Shown here: piece by piece, positions 8,243 to 14,146 of the stretch
Numbering within the stretch: the first letter of the stretch is position 1
Layout: the number at the start of each line of letters is the position of its first letter
NCBI GenBank assembly: GCA_964565335.1
Contig: CAZMEN010000069.1
Coordinates: 1 to 14,146 of the forward strand
Source: Litorimonas sp964565335
GTDB taxonomy: Bacteria; Pseudomonadota; Alphaproteobacteria; Caulobacterales; Maricaulaceae
Direction: 5' to 3'
DNA length: 14,146 nt
Made by a program: the position numbers and the translations under genes
The notes under the pieces: generated by a model
Seen by the model: the letters and a program-made list of their open reading frames with translations, nothing else
Database searches by the model: none
What the model was told of the DNA's origin: nothing

Positions 8243-9214
8243 CTAATATCGATCTAAGGCGAATTGCAGCATATTCTCATCCACATTTCCACCGGATGCC
8301 AAAGCCACGACTGTCTGATCAAGAGGAAATGGCTTCTGAGCCATAAGCGATGCAATGGCCACGGCTCCCCCTGGTTCAACGGTTAAATCGAGTTCTCGCT
8401 TCACTAAAGCCATAGCTTTTAAACAGTCATCATCCGATGCCGTGAAAACAGCCGATAAGAACTTGGAGTTTACGGACCAAGTCAACTCACCAGGCTGAGG
8501 CGTCATAATTGCATCGCAAATTGACGGCGGAGAATGTATGAGTTTCACCCGCTCGTTCCGCGCCAAAGACAGCTGATGATCATTATAGTCGACGGGTTCT
8601 GCCCCATAAATATTCATCTCGGGCCTTAACTCTCCTAACGCCAGACTAATACCTGCGCACATACCGCCCCCGCCCAAACATACGATAACGGAGGCCGCAT
8701 CCGGTGCTTGCTCCGCAATTTCTATCCCGATAGTGCCCTGCCCCGAAATAATGTGAACGTCATCATAAGAAGGCACTAGCACGCGCCCGCTTGTCTTGGA
8801 GATTTCAGAGGCGATGTCCTCTCGGCTCTCTTTTAATCGGTCATAAAACCTAATCTCGGCTCCGTAAGAGAGTACCTTTTCAATTTTTACCTTGGGCGCG
8901 TCCTCAGGCATAACAATAATCGCGGGTATTGAAAGTTCCTTGGCAGAGATCGCAACGCCAATGGCATGATTGCCCGAAGAAAAAGCGACAACTCCGGTGT
9001 TACATTGTTCCGATGACAACTGTGAGAGACGATTTCTCGCGCCTCTGTATTTAAAAGCATTGCCCTTTTGCAGAGGCTCCGCCTTTACAAGCACTTTGCA
9101 CCCGCAAGCTGCATCCAAGTCATCAGACCGAAGAAGGGGCGTCCTCACAGCGTGCCCCGCCAATCTCTCGGACGCAGCCATTACACTTTCAAAATCAGGT
9201 GCTGAATGTGTCAT
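8243..9214 (-). CDS. PLP-dependent threonine/serine dehydratase-family enzyme (fold type II)
   Basis: I choose the ATG at 9214, giving 323 residues. It is preceded by GAGGAG at good spacing and starts the family-like MTHSAPDFESVMAASERL. An upstream ATG at 9289 would add 25 residues without family character. Fold type II PLP motifs are clear (numbering from the chosen start): KGNAFKYRGARNR with Schiff-base lysine K55, SSGNHAIG (78-85), the phosphate-binding glycine loop CLGGGGMCAG (177-186), and ALASGGNVDENML near the C-terminus. There is no C-terminal regulatory ACT-like domain, so this resembles the short catabolic threonine dehydratase, serine racemase or threo-3-hydroxyaspartate dehydratase group. 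The exact substrate cannot be decided from sequence. It is divergent from the acyl-CoA synthetase. Confidence 0.88.
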   Translation of the reverse strand: MTHSAPDFESVMAASERLAGHAVRTPLLRSDDLDAACGCKVLVKAEPLQKGNAFKYRGARNRLSQLSSEQCNTGVVAFSSGNHAIGVAISAKELSIPAIIVMPEDAPKVKIEKVLSYGAEIRFYDRLKESREDIASEISKTSGRVLVPSYDDVHIISGQGTIGIEIAEQAPDAASVIVCLGGGGMCAGISLALGELRPEMNIYGAEPVDYNDHQLSLARNERVKLIHSPPSICDAIMTPQPGELTWSVNSKFLSAVFTASDDDCLKAMALVKRELDLTVEPGGAVAIASLMAQKPFPLDQTVVALASGGNVDENMLQFALDRY

Positions 9215-9242
9215 TTTGCTCTCCTCGGACGCTGCTTCGCCA

Positions 9243-9272
9243 TTGACCCTAGACGCCCCGCATGGAAATAAA
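9243..9272 (+). promoter_or_regulatory. Candidate promoter for the acyl-CoA synthetase gene
   Basis: TTGACC (9243-9248) matches five of six -35 bases, and AATAAA (9267-9272) is an 18-base-spaced, four-of-six -10 candidate in the 91-base divergent gap. The -10 is weak and the region is A-rich, so this is only a plausible site. Confidence 0.3.
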
Positions 9273-9305
9273 AGCGCAAATAAAGTCAAAAAAAGAGGAT
9301 GACCG

Positions 9306-10937
9306 ATGCAAGGTTTGATGATGAAGCATGAGTTGATGATCAGTGACCTGATCGAACATGCCGCAACTGTTCACAGAGACAGAGAAATTTACACATTGAA
9401 CACGGATATGACGGAGCACCGTTACAGCTGGTCAGACTGTGCCGTTCGAGTACGAAAACTTGCGAATGCTCTCTTGAAAGCTGGCATTAAAAAAGGCGAC
9501 CGCGTCGCGACCATTGCGTGGAATAACTACCGCCATGTCGAAATTTATTACGCCGTTTCATCGATTGGCGCGATAGTTCACACGATTAACCCCAGACTTA
9601 AGCCCCAACAGATTGCATGGATGGTCAACCACGCCGAAGACACGATGTTGATGTTCGATACAACGTTTGGGCCTATCATTGATGGCGTTTCCGCCGCCTG
9701 TCCAAGTGTTAAGAAATGGGTTTGCCTGACGGATAAGGCCGGCATGCCTGAGTATAAAACAGATGTTGAAGACTATGAAAGCTTCATCGCTGACGCCTCT
9801 GAAACAATAGAGTGGGAACGGTTTGACGAAAACACAGCTTGTACGCTTTGTTACACCTCTGGCACGACGGGTGATCCCAAAGGCGTTCTTTACTCGCACC
9901 GCTCAACAATACTCCATGCTATGGCAGGGAGCATGCATGACGTGATTGGCGGCGGTGCGTGCGACTCTGTTCTCGCCGTGGTACCGATGTTCCATGTTAG
10001 TGCGTGGGGTCTTGTCTATTCAGCCGCGATGGTGGGCGCGAAACTCGTCCTTCCGGGGCCCGGACTGGACGGCGCCAATATGTGTAAAATGATTAATCAA
10101 GAAAAAGTCACATTAATGGCGGGTGTTCCGACTGTTTGGCTGGGTATCTATAACCACGCCAAAACGAATGACATCGAACTCTCGACGGTGAAGAAAGCTC
10201 TCGTTGGCGGATCAGCTTTGCCTGAGTCGCTTCTACGTGCTTATGAACTTGAGCTTGGCATTCCCATGCAACAAGGGTGGGGCATGACCGAAACATCCCC
10301 GTTAGGCGTGACATACGCGCCTTATCCCGGCACAGAAAATGACCCGTTTGAGAAGAAAGTTGCAACAAAGCTTCTCGCTGGCCGCCGATTATTCGGGGTT
10401 GATATGCGAATCGTTGATGATGAGGATAATATCCTACCGCAAGACGGAGAGGCCGAAGGTCACCTTCATGTGCGCGGCCCTTGGATTTCATCTGCTTATT
10501 TCAAAGGCGCCGGCAAGGACAGTTTCACAGAAGACGGCTGGTTTAAAACTGGCGACGTTGGCGTATTGCACCCAAAAGGCTATCTCGAAATTACAGACCG
10601 CTCCAAAGACGTCATTAAATCTGGCGGCGAATGGGTCAGTTCCATCGAAGTCGAAAACGCAGCCTCTGATCACCCTGATGTCGCCATGGCCGCCTGTATC
10701 GGTATTGCGCATGAAAAATGGCAAGAACGCCCTTTCCTCATCGTCCAACCCGTTCCAGGCAAGTCACCAGATAAGGATGAGATTAAAGCCTGCATCACCA
10801 AGAAATGCGCGAAATGGTGGCTCCCCGATGCTATCGTTTTCCAAGACGAACTCCCCTTGGGCGCAACGGGCAAGGTACTGAAGCGCGAATTAAAAGTAAT
10901 TTACAAAGACGAATATGTGAAGGCGGGTCAAAAATAG
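9306..10937 (+). CDS. AMP-forming acyl-CoA synthetase (fatty-acid or 3-methylmercaptopropionate CoA ligase type)
   Basis: It activates a carboxylic acid with ATP and CoA through an acyl-adenylate. The 543-residue protein has the ANL-superfamily motifs in order: P-loop YTSGTTGDPKG (183-193), FHVSAWG (229-235), GGSALP (301-306), QQGWGMTETSP (322-332), GWFKTGDVG (411-419), ITDRSKDVIKSGGEWVSS (429-446) and the catalytic lysine K523 in PLGATGKVLKREL. The N-terminus (ISDLIEHAATVH) and overall form resemble medium/long-chain FadD-like enzymes and the DmdB group that activates 3-methylmercaptopropionate in marine bacteria; I cannot separate these by eye. AGAGGA lies six bases before the ATG. Its stop abuts the following protease frame, so the two are probably one transcript. 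Confidence 0.93.
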   Translation: MQGLMMKHELMISDLIEHAATVHRDREIYTLNTDMTEHRYSWSDCAVRVRKLANALLKAGIKKGDRVATIAWNNYRHVEIYYAVSSIGAIVHTINPRLKPQQIAWMVNHAEDTMLMFDTTFGPIIDGVSAACPSVKKWVCLTDKAGMPEYKTDVEDYESFIADASETIEWERFDENTACTLCYTSGTTGDPKGVLYSHRSTILHAMAGSMHDVIGGGACDSVLAVVPMFHVSAWGLVYSAAMVGAKLVLPGPGLDGANMCKMINQEKVTLMAGVPTVWLGIYNHAKTNDIELSTVKKALVGGSALPESLLRAYELELGIPMQQGWGMTETSPLGVTYAPYPGTENDPFEKKVATKLLAGRRLFGVDMRIVDDEDNILPQDGEAEGHLHVRGPWISSAYFKGAGKDSFTEDGWFKTGDVGVLHPKGYLEITDRSKDVIKSGGEWVSSIEVENAASDHPDVAMAACIGIAHEKWQERPFLIVQPVPGKSPDKDEIKACITKKCAKWWLPDAIVFQDELPLGATGKVLKRELKVIYKDEYVKAGQK

Positions 10938-11704
10938 ACACGTCTCCTTCACTCCTTACCTTTTACCGTAAAGGCGTTTTCGCCTTTACGGCCCTCTCCT
11001 TGATTGCAGTGTTGGCGATATTTTCAGAAGACGCCGCTGCAAAAAACAAGCCTAAAACTACTAAGACCGAGACCCACATGCTTGGTCTGCGTTGTGCGAA
11101 TTCAAATAACATCATTACGCGATCTCGCTTGGCGGTGCTCGACGTCGATTGGACAAAGAAAACTGATTACGCTTTGGTCAGCGGCCACGGCCTGCCCTTG
11201 CAACGTCCCTGTAAAGCTCACGACTTTAACGGCAATGAGCAAATCGTTGAAAAAATTGGATATTCCTCAAATTTCGAGGCTGGAACACAGGATGATTGGG
11301 CACTCATCAGCTTCAAACGTCTGCCCACTAAAGACCTTGTGCGATACCCACTCGTCCCGATTTCTAAGCGCGTCGAAAACTTAAAAAGAGCACCTGTTTC
11401 ATTCGCCAAAGCCAGAGGTCTCCCTGAGAATAATCAGGAGTGCCACCTTATCCCAACCGACCTATATGCCAGCGAAAACATATTCATGTTTCATAATTGT
11501 CGGTCAATCCCCGGACAATCCGGCTCACCTGTTACTTATACATTTGAAGGACAAGACTATCTCGTAGGCTTGCATTTGGGCCGCGCTTGGTTTCTTCAAT
11601 CACCAGAAACAGGACGTCCCGCAGTTCTGGGCTATCTCTCTTTGATGAATTCAGAAATGGTCGAAGATATTCGCACGATTGTTGAGGCCCGCTCCCCGAT
11701 CTAA
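10934..11704 (+). CDS. Exported trypsin-like serine protease (start uncertain)
   Basis: The frame encodes a short n-region (TFYRKG), a hydrophobic stretch (VFAFTALSLIAVLAIF) and SEDAAA, a credible signal peptide, then a chymotrypsin-fold body. From the coordinates given here (10934 as codon 1), the catalytic triad would be H85 in VSGHGLP, D120 or D121 in TQDDWALISF, and S196 in IPGQSGSPV. HLGRAWF follows as the late barrel strand. Substrate is unknown; the site is probably the periplasm or outside the cell. No ordinary start lies at the signal peptide. The nearest in-frame starts are ATG at 10805 and 10814, deep inside the upstream gene, while TTG 11000, GTG 11009 and ATG 11078 would cut the signal. 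I list the ATA at 10934, which overlaps the upstream stop (ATAG) and follows AAGGCGGG, as one option. It converges on the MFS gene with a 4-base overlap. Confidence 0.72.
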   Translation: MDTSPSLLTFYRKGVFAFTALSLIAVLAIFSEDAAAKNKPKTTKTETHMLGLRCANSNNIITRSRLAVLDVDWTKKTDYALVSGHGLPLQRPCKAHDFNGNEQIVEKIGYSSNFEAGTQDDWALISFKRLPTKDLVRYPLVPISKRVENLKRAPVSFAKARGLPENNQECHLIPTDLYASENIFMFHNCRSIPGQSGSPVTYTFEGQDYLVGLHLGRAWFLQSPETGRPAVLGYLSLMNSEMVEDIRTIVEARSPI

Positions 11705-13002
11705 GTCTTTCCTTCACCCACGCCGAACAGCTTCCCTTTTTCGGTAAAAAGAACAAGCGAGAGGCTTACTAAACCTAAAAGGATATACGCCAATAAAATT
11801 GGACGAACTGTCCCGTCAAACATCTGAGCTACGGCAATACCCAAAAGGCTCGACAAAATCGAAGTGCAAAACCCGTATACCGCATTGGCCGTACCCGCAA
11901 TTTTCTCCATTGGTTCTAATGCAAGCGACGCAAAGTTAGCCCCAATCATCCCAAAACAACCGAAGGTCAGGGCAAAAAGAATATAGAAGACCCAGAAATT
12001 TTCTCCCATGAATTGCATCACTCCAAAATTCAATGCGGATAAAGAGATGAAAACAATCACAATCGCATGGGAAATACGTCTCATACCGAAACGTCCGACG
12101 GCGCGGCTGTTTGCATAAGTCATAACGGCCAACATCCCGGCAATACCGGCGAACCAAATCCAGAACTTGTCGCCACGTCCGAAGACTTCGTCAAAGATTT
12201 GTTCTGACGCGCCGATAAAAGCAAATAAACATCCAAAAATAACACCGCTCGCCAACATATACCCAAAGCTAATACGATGGGTCAGCACGACTTTGAACGA
12301 TTCAAAAACAGTTTTCAAACTGAGAGGGCGTTGGTCTGATTTGGACAGGGTCATGGGGACACGAATACTAATCCAAATCAGAAGAATAGTCGAGAAAATC
12401 CCTAAAACGCCAAAGGTCCACGTCCAGGGCAATTGTGTCATAACTAGAGTTCCGATGGCCGGAGCCAAAATCGGAACAATCATAAAAACTGTGTAAACAA
12501 GAGACAAGATACTCGCCATAGCGCGCCCTGCTGAAACATCACGTATAATGGCCCCAGCGGCAACGCGAGATGCAGCACAAGTTGAGCCCTGTAAGAACCT
12601 CAATAGCAGCAACATTTCGAAACTAGGAGCAATCATACATAAGAACGAAAAAATTACGTAACCAACCAAGCCGATTTGAAGTAAAATCTTACGACCAAAC
12701 CTGTCGGAAATTGGGCCAAAAATCAGTTGCGGGAACCCAAACCCCAAGACAAAGGCAAAAATCACAAATTGCTGATGGTTTTCCTGTTCGAGGTTATAAT
12801 GCGTTCCAATGATTTCCAACGCAGGCAACATAATATCAATGCCTAACGCCTGCATACCGAAAACAGCCGCCATCATTGCGACAAACTCCCAAAGGGGAAT
12901 TGGCAACTTCATCTGATCGCGGTTTATGGAAGCTGTCTTAGGCACAGCCGCGCTATGCGCCCCAAGCTCATTTTTCGCAATAGCTTTATAGATGTAAGAC
13001 AC
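11701..13002 (-). CDS. Bcr/CflA-type MFS drug or metabolite exporter
   Basis: This inner-membrane proton antiporter has a 12-helix MFS layout in 433 residues. The first helix region, EFVAMMAAVFGMQALGIDIM (39-58), ends in LPAL, a hallmark of the Bcr/CflA group. MFS motif A is GPISDRFGRK (96-105), and LLLRFLQGSTCAASRVAAGA (132-151) plus RDVSAGRAMASILSLVYTVF (154-173) with PILAPAIG (177-184) match the antiporter motif regions. There is a central cytoplasmic loop around 214-245. Substrates of this group include bicyclomycin, chloramphenicol and other small molecules; none can be assigned here. The frame opens with GTG at 13002 and no clear ribosome-binding site; ATG at 12912 (M31), just before the first helix, is an alternative start. 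Its last four bases overlap the convergent protease stop. Confidence 0.9.
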   Translation of the reverse strand: MSYIYKAIAKNELGAHSAAVPKTASINRDQMKLPIPLWEFVAMMAAVFGMQALGIDIMLPALEIIGTHYNLEQENHQQFVIFAFVLGFGFPQLIFGPISDRFGRKILLQIGLVGYVIFSFLCMIAPSFEMLLLLRFLQGSTCAASRVAAGAIIRDVSAGRAMASILSLVYTVFMIVPILAPAIGTLVMTQLPWTWTFGVLGIFSTILLIWISIRVPMTLSKSDQRPLSLKTVFESFKVVLTHRISFGYMLASGVIFGCLFAFIGASEQIFDEVFGRGDKFWIWFAGIAGMLAVMTYANSRAVGRFGMRRISHAIVIVFISLSALNFGVMQFMGENFWVFYILFALTFGCFGMIGANFASLALEPMEKIAGTANAVYGFCTSILSSLLGIAVAQMFDGTVRPILLAYILLGLVSLSLVLFTEKGKLFGVGEGKT

Positions 13003-13041
13003 AGGTTTTCGCGTTGAGTGTCTTCAAAATCTCTTGAGTTT

Positions 13042-13073
13042 AGGTCCGGGTCCAGGTCTGGGCTCGAATGAAA
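13042..13073. repeat. Degraded REP-like palindromic element
   Basis: The stretch reads as GGTCCGGGTCCAGG, TCTGGGCTCG, then AATGA. This resembles the dispersed alphaproteobacterial intergenic repeats of the pattern TCCCGGGTCAAGCCCGGGATGA, with several substitutions. A short CCAG/CTGG palindrome remains at its centre. Recognition is by resemblance only; a second copy is not present in the window. Confidence 0.35.
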
Positions 13074-13218
13074 TGAGGGGCTATTTTTCACTCTAGATGC
13101 GACCAAGTCTTCAGTCCTACCCTCAATCCGTTACCAAGCCATCCTAACGTTCTCTATCTTTAAACATTACATGCCCACGCGCCAAAGGCTCGGCACAGTC
13201 CCCCTGTCAAAGAGCGAT

Positions 13219-13246
13219 GCTCACCCCCCTGAAGGCGGAGATGAGC
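13219..13246. repeat. Interrupted hairpin in the MFS/DUF4199 spacer
   Basis: GCTCA (13219-13223) pairs with TGAGC (13242-13246), and inside it CCCCC (13225-13229) pairs with GGCGG (13234-13238) except for one C-C mismatch, closing a TGAA loop. This gives nine pairs in a compact stem. No T run follows on either strand, so it is not a standard terminator. A smaller hairpin with a similar core lies at 13288-13300. Confidence 0.45.
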
Positions 13247-13333
13247 GGAGTTAGTAGGTTAATCCATTACAGCACTATATGAATTACCCGCTCAAGGCGG
13301 ATAATGACGAATAGGAACAAACGCAGAGCGCCC

Positions 13334-13885
13334 CTAGCCTTTACGGGCCCAGAACTTTGGGTTGTGCAACATGAGCGAAGAAACAAGCGTCACGAATAAA
13401 GCCACAGGGAAAATTTCCGTAAAAGTGATGGACATTCTGTAAAACGGATTTCCATAACGGTCCTTCATCACATTCACTTTATCGACGAAAGCGGCCAATT
13501 CTTCACCTTGCACACCTTTTTCTTTTTCAAGTGTGATCAAGTGTTCCGTGTAAACGCTGATGAAATTATTATCCGTAAAGAGCGTATAAATTTCCCAAAC
13601 AAAAACATAAACGAGCGCTGCAAAGGCTGACATGGTCAAGCCCAAAAGAAAGGCTTTTGAAAAGCGAATGACACCGCCTTGCTCTTGATTACGGAATTTT
13701 TTGATCCCGAAATATATTAGTGATAGAAAGAAAAACATCAGGGCGAACCCAACAATCATTCCCCATATACTACTCTGCATGCCGAAAACGCTGTAACTAA
13801 CGACCATCAAACTAATGATTAAAAGCCCCGCCAAACCGCCATATTTAAATGCGGTTTTCAAGAAGGTGTTTTTGTCTAAAGCCAT
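13334..13885 (-). CDS. DUF4199-family integral membrane protein
   Basis: The 183-residue protein matches the DUF4199 pattern: four predicted membrane helices (about 15-35, 40-61, 77-103 and 152-174) with a soluble stretch at about 104-150 between helices three and four. That stretch is charged (YTEHLITLEKEKGVQGEELA) and ends NPFYRMSITFTEIFPVAL, typical of the family. The function of DUF4199 is not known. The ATG has AGGGG upstream at about 10 bases. It lies downstream of a LuxR-type regulator on the same strand, with a 127-base gap containing a palindrome, so regulation by that protein is possible but only inferred. The family is most familiar from Bacteroidetes. Confidence 0.82.
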   Translation of the reverse strand: MALDKNTFLKTAFKYGGLAGLLIISLMVVSYSVFGMQSSIWGMIVGFALMFFFLSLIYFGIKKFRNQEQGGVIRFSKAFLLGLTMSAFAALVYVFVWEIYTLFTDNNFISVYTEHLITLEKEKGVQGEELAAFVDKVNVMKDRYGNPFYRMSITFTEIFPVALFVTLVSSLMLHNPKFWARKG

Positions 13886-13949
13886 GATTATTTATCCCCT
13901 ATGTTATTTAAGACATCATCAGTCTAAGACTTTTCTGACGGCAATGTCT

Positions 13950-13967
13950 CTCCCCCGTATGGGTGAG
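13950..13967. promoter_or_regulatory. Palindromic operator candidate upstream of the DUF4199 gene
   Basis: CTCCCCC (13950-13956), a GTAT spacer and GGGTGAG (13961-13967) form an inverted repeat with a single mismatch, 65 bases before the DUF4199 start and between it and the LuxR-type gene. Short palindromes of this kind are typical sites for dimeric LuxR-type regulators. No T run follows, so a terminator role is unlikely. Confidence 0.35.
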
Positions 13968-14012
13968 TTTAGCATTTTCACCCTTTTGAAGGCCATGAAA
14001 ACCGGTTCTTTT

Positions 14013-14146
14013 TTAGAGTGAGAGCTCTATGAATTTGGACACGGCTTGAGTTCGGTTATTCACGCCCAATTTGACATAGAGGTTGGCCAAATGCGTTTTA
14101 ACTGTATTCGGCGAGACACTCAAATCCCGGGCGATCTCTTTATTAC
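14013..14146 (-). CDS. LuxR-family response regulator, C-terminal HTH (cut by window edge)
   Basis: The last 43 residues are visible: NKEIARDLSVSPNTVKTHLA, then NLYVKLGVNNRTQAVSKF and IELSL before the TAA. This is the GerE/LuxR-type helix-turn-helix, with recognition helix SPNTVKTHLANLYVKL and the usual NRTQAV ending, as in NarL/FixJ-type response regulators. The N-terminal domain (receiver or other) lies outside the window, so whether it is phosphorylated by a sensor kinase cannot be seen. It is too short and open-ended to rank as a full gene here. It reads toward the DUF4199 gene. Confidence 0.9.
   Translation of the reverse strand, partial: NKEIARDLSVSPNTVKTHLANLYVKLGVNNRTQAVSKFIELSL

Larger units (their letters stand above)
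13003..13333. other. Gene-free spacer of 331 bases with hairpins and a REP-like palindrome
   Basis: No credible coding frame lies between the DUF4199 stop and the MFS start. The left part (about 13042-13073) resembles a degraded REP-like palindrome. The right part (about 13195-13300) holds three hairpins: ACAG/CTGT (13195-13207), a 9-bp interrupted stem (13219-13246) and CCGC/GCGG (13288-13300). Two of them share a near-repeated motif. None is followed by a T run. It may carry the MFS promoter, the end of the DUF4199 transcript or a small RNA. Confidence 0.5.

Noticed and set aside
9215..9289. N-terminal 25-residue extension of the PLP dehydratase
   Set aside because: The ATG at 9214 has a strong GAGGAG site and matches the family start; the extension lacks family character and would fill most of the divergent promoter gap.
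10339..10881. 180-codon frame overlapping the acyl-CoA synthetase
   Set aside because: It is a shifted reading of the conserved synthetase C-terminal domain; its translation shows no recognisable domain.
12924..13106. 60-codon minus-strand frame overlapping the MFS start
   Set aside because: It runs through the REP-like element and into the MFS gene in another frame, with low-complexity SPDLDPDLNSR sequence of the kind such repeats give when translated; no ribosome-binding site.
13217..13282. Short plus-strand frame beginning MLTPLKAEMSG
   Set aside because: Only about 21 codons, lies inside the hairpin region, and its purine tract is too close to the ATG to serve as a ribosome-binding site.
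13130..13330. Possible 6S RNA, because CAGTCCCC resembles part of the E. coli 6S sequence
   Set aside because: I could not pair the two ends into the long rod with a central bubble that 6S requires.

Overview
The window looks like a core chromosomal segment of an alphaproteobacterium of moderate GC. The gene order supports this: pyrE, a bifunctional Rel/Spo (rsh), rpoZ, folK, a LabA-like NYN protein, a family 5 uracil-DNA glycosylase, smpB, dapA and a soluble lytic transglycosylase form a neighbourhood typical of that class. The acyl-CoA synthetase, the DUF4199 membrane protein and the sequence style would fit a marine stalked or budding relative (Hyphomonas/Maricaulis/Robiginitomaculum-like). 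That finer placement is inference from memory, not a search result.

Layout, left to right. Positions 1-3406 all read leftward: folK, rpoZ with its own intrinsic terminator, rsh, then the first 13 codons of what looks like pyrE running off the edge. Positions 3431-4683 read rightward: an NYN-domain nuclease-like gene coupled by an ATGA overlap to a uracil-DNA glycosylase. Positions 4714-6080 read leftward: dapA and smpB, coupled by a TAATG overlap. Positions 6134-8239 read rightward: an exported lytic transglycosylase. Positions 8243-9214 read leftward: a PLP-dependent threonine/serine dehydratase-family enzyme. Positions 9306-11704 read rightward: an AMP-forming acyl-CoA synthetase followed directly by an exported trypsin-like serine protease with no ordinary start codon. 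Positions 11701-14146 read leftward: a LuxR-type regulator (C-terminal end only), a DUF4199 membrane protein, a 331-base gene-free stretch with several hairpins and a degraded REP-like palindrome, and a Bcr/CflA-type MFS exporter.

Functionally the left two thirds is housekeeping: stringent response, RNA polymerase omega, folate, lysine/peptidoglycan precursor supply, ribosome rescue, DNA repair and murein turnover. The right third is more accessory: acyl-CoA activation, an envelope protease, drug or metabolite efflux and a two-component-type regulator. I see no mobile element, CRISPR array, rRNA or tRNA, and no clear new multi-gene system. The points most worth checking are the protease start, the NYN-UDG coupling, the very tight folK/NYN divergent start region, and the structured 13.0-13.33 kb spacer.
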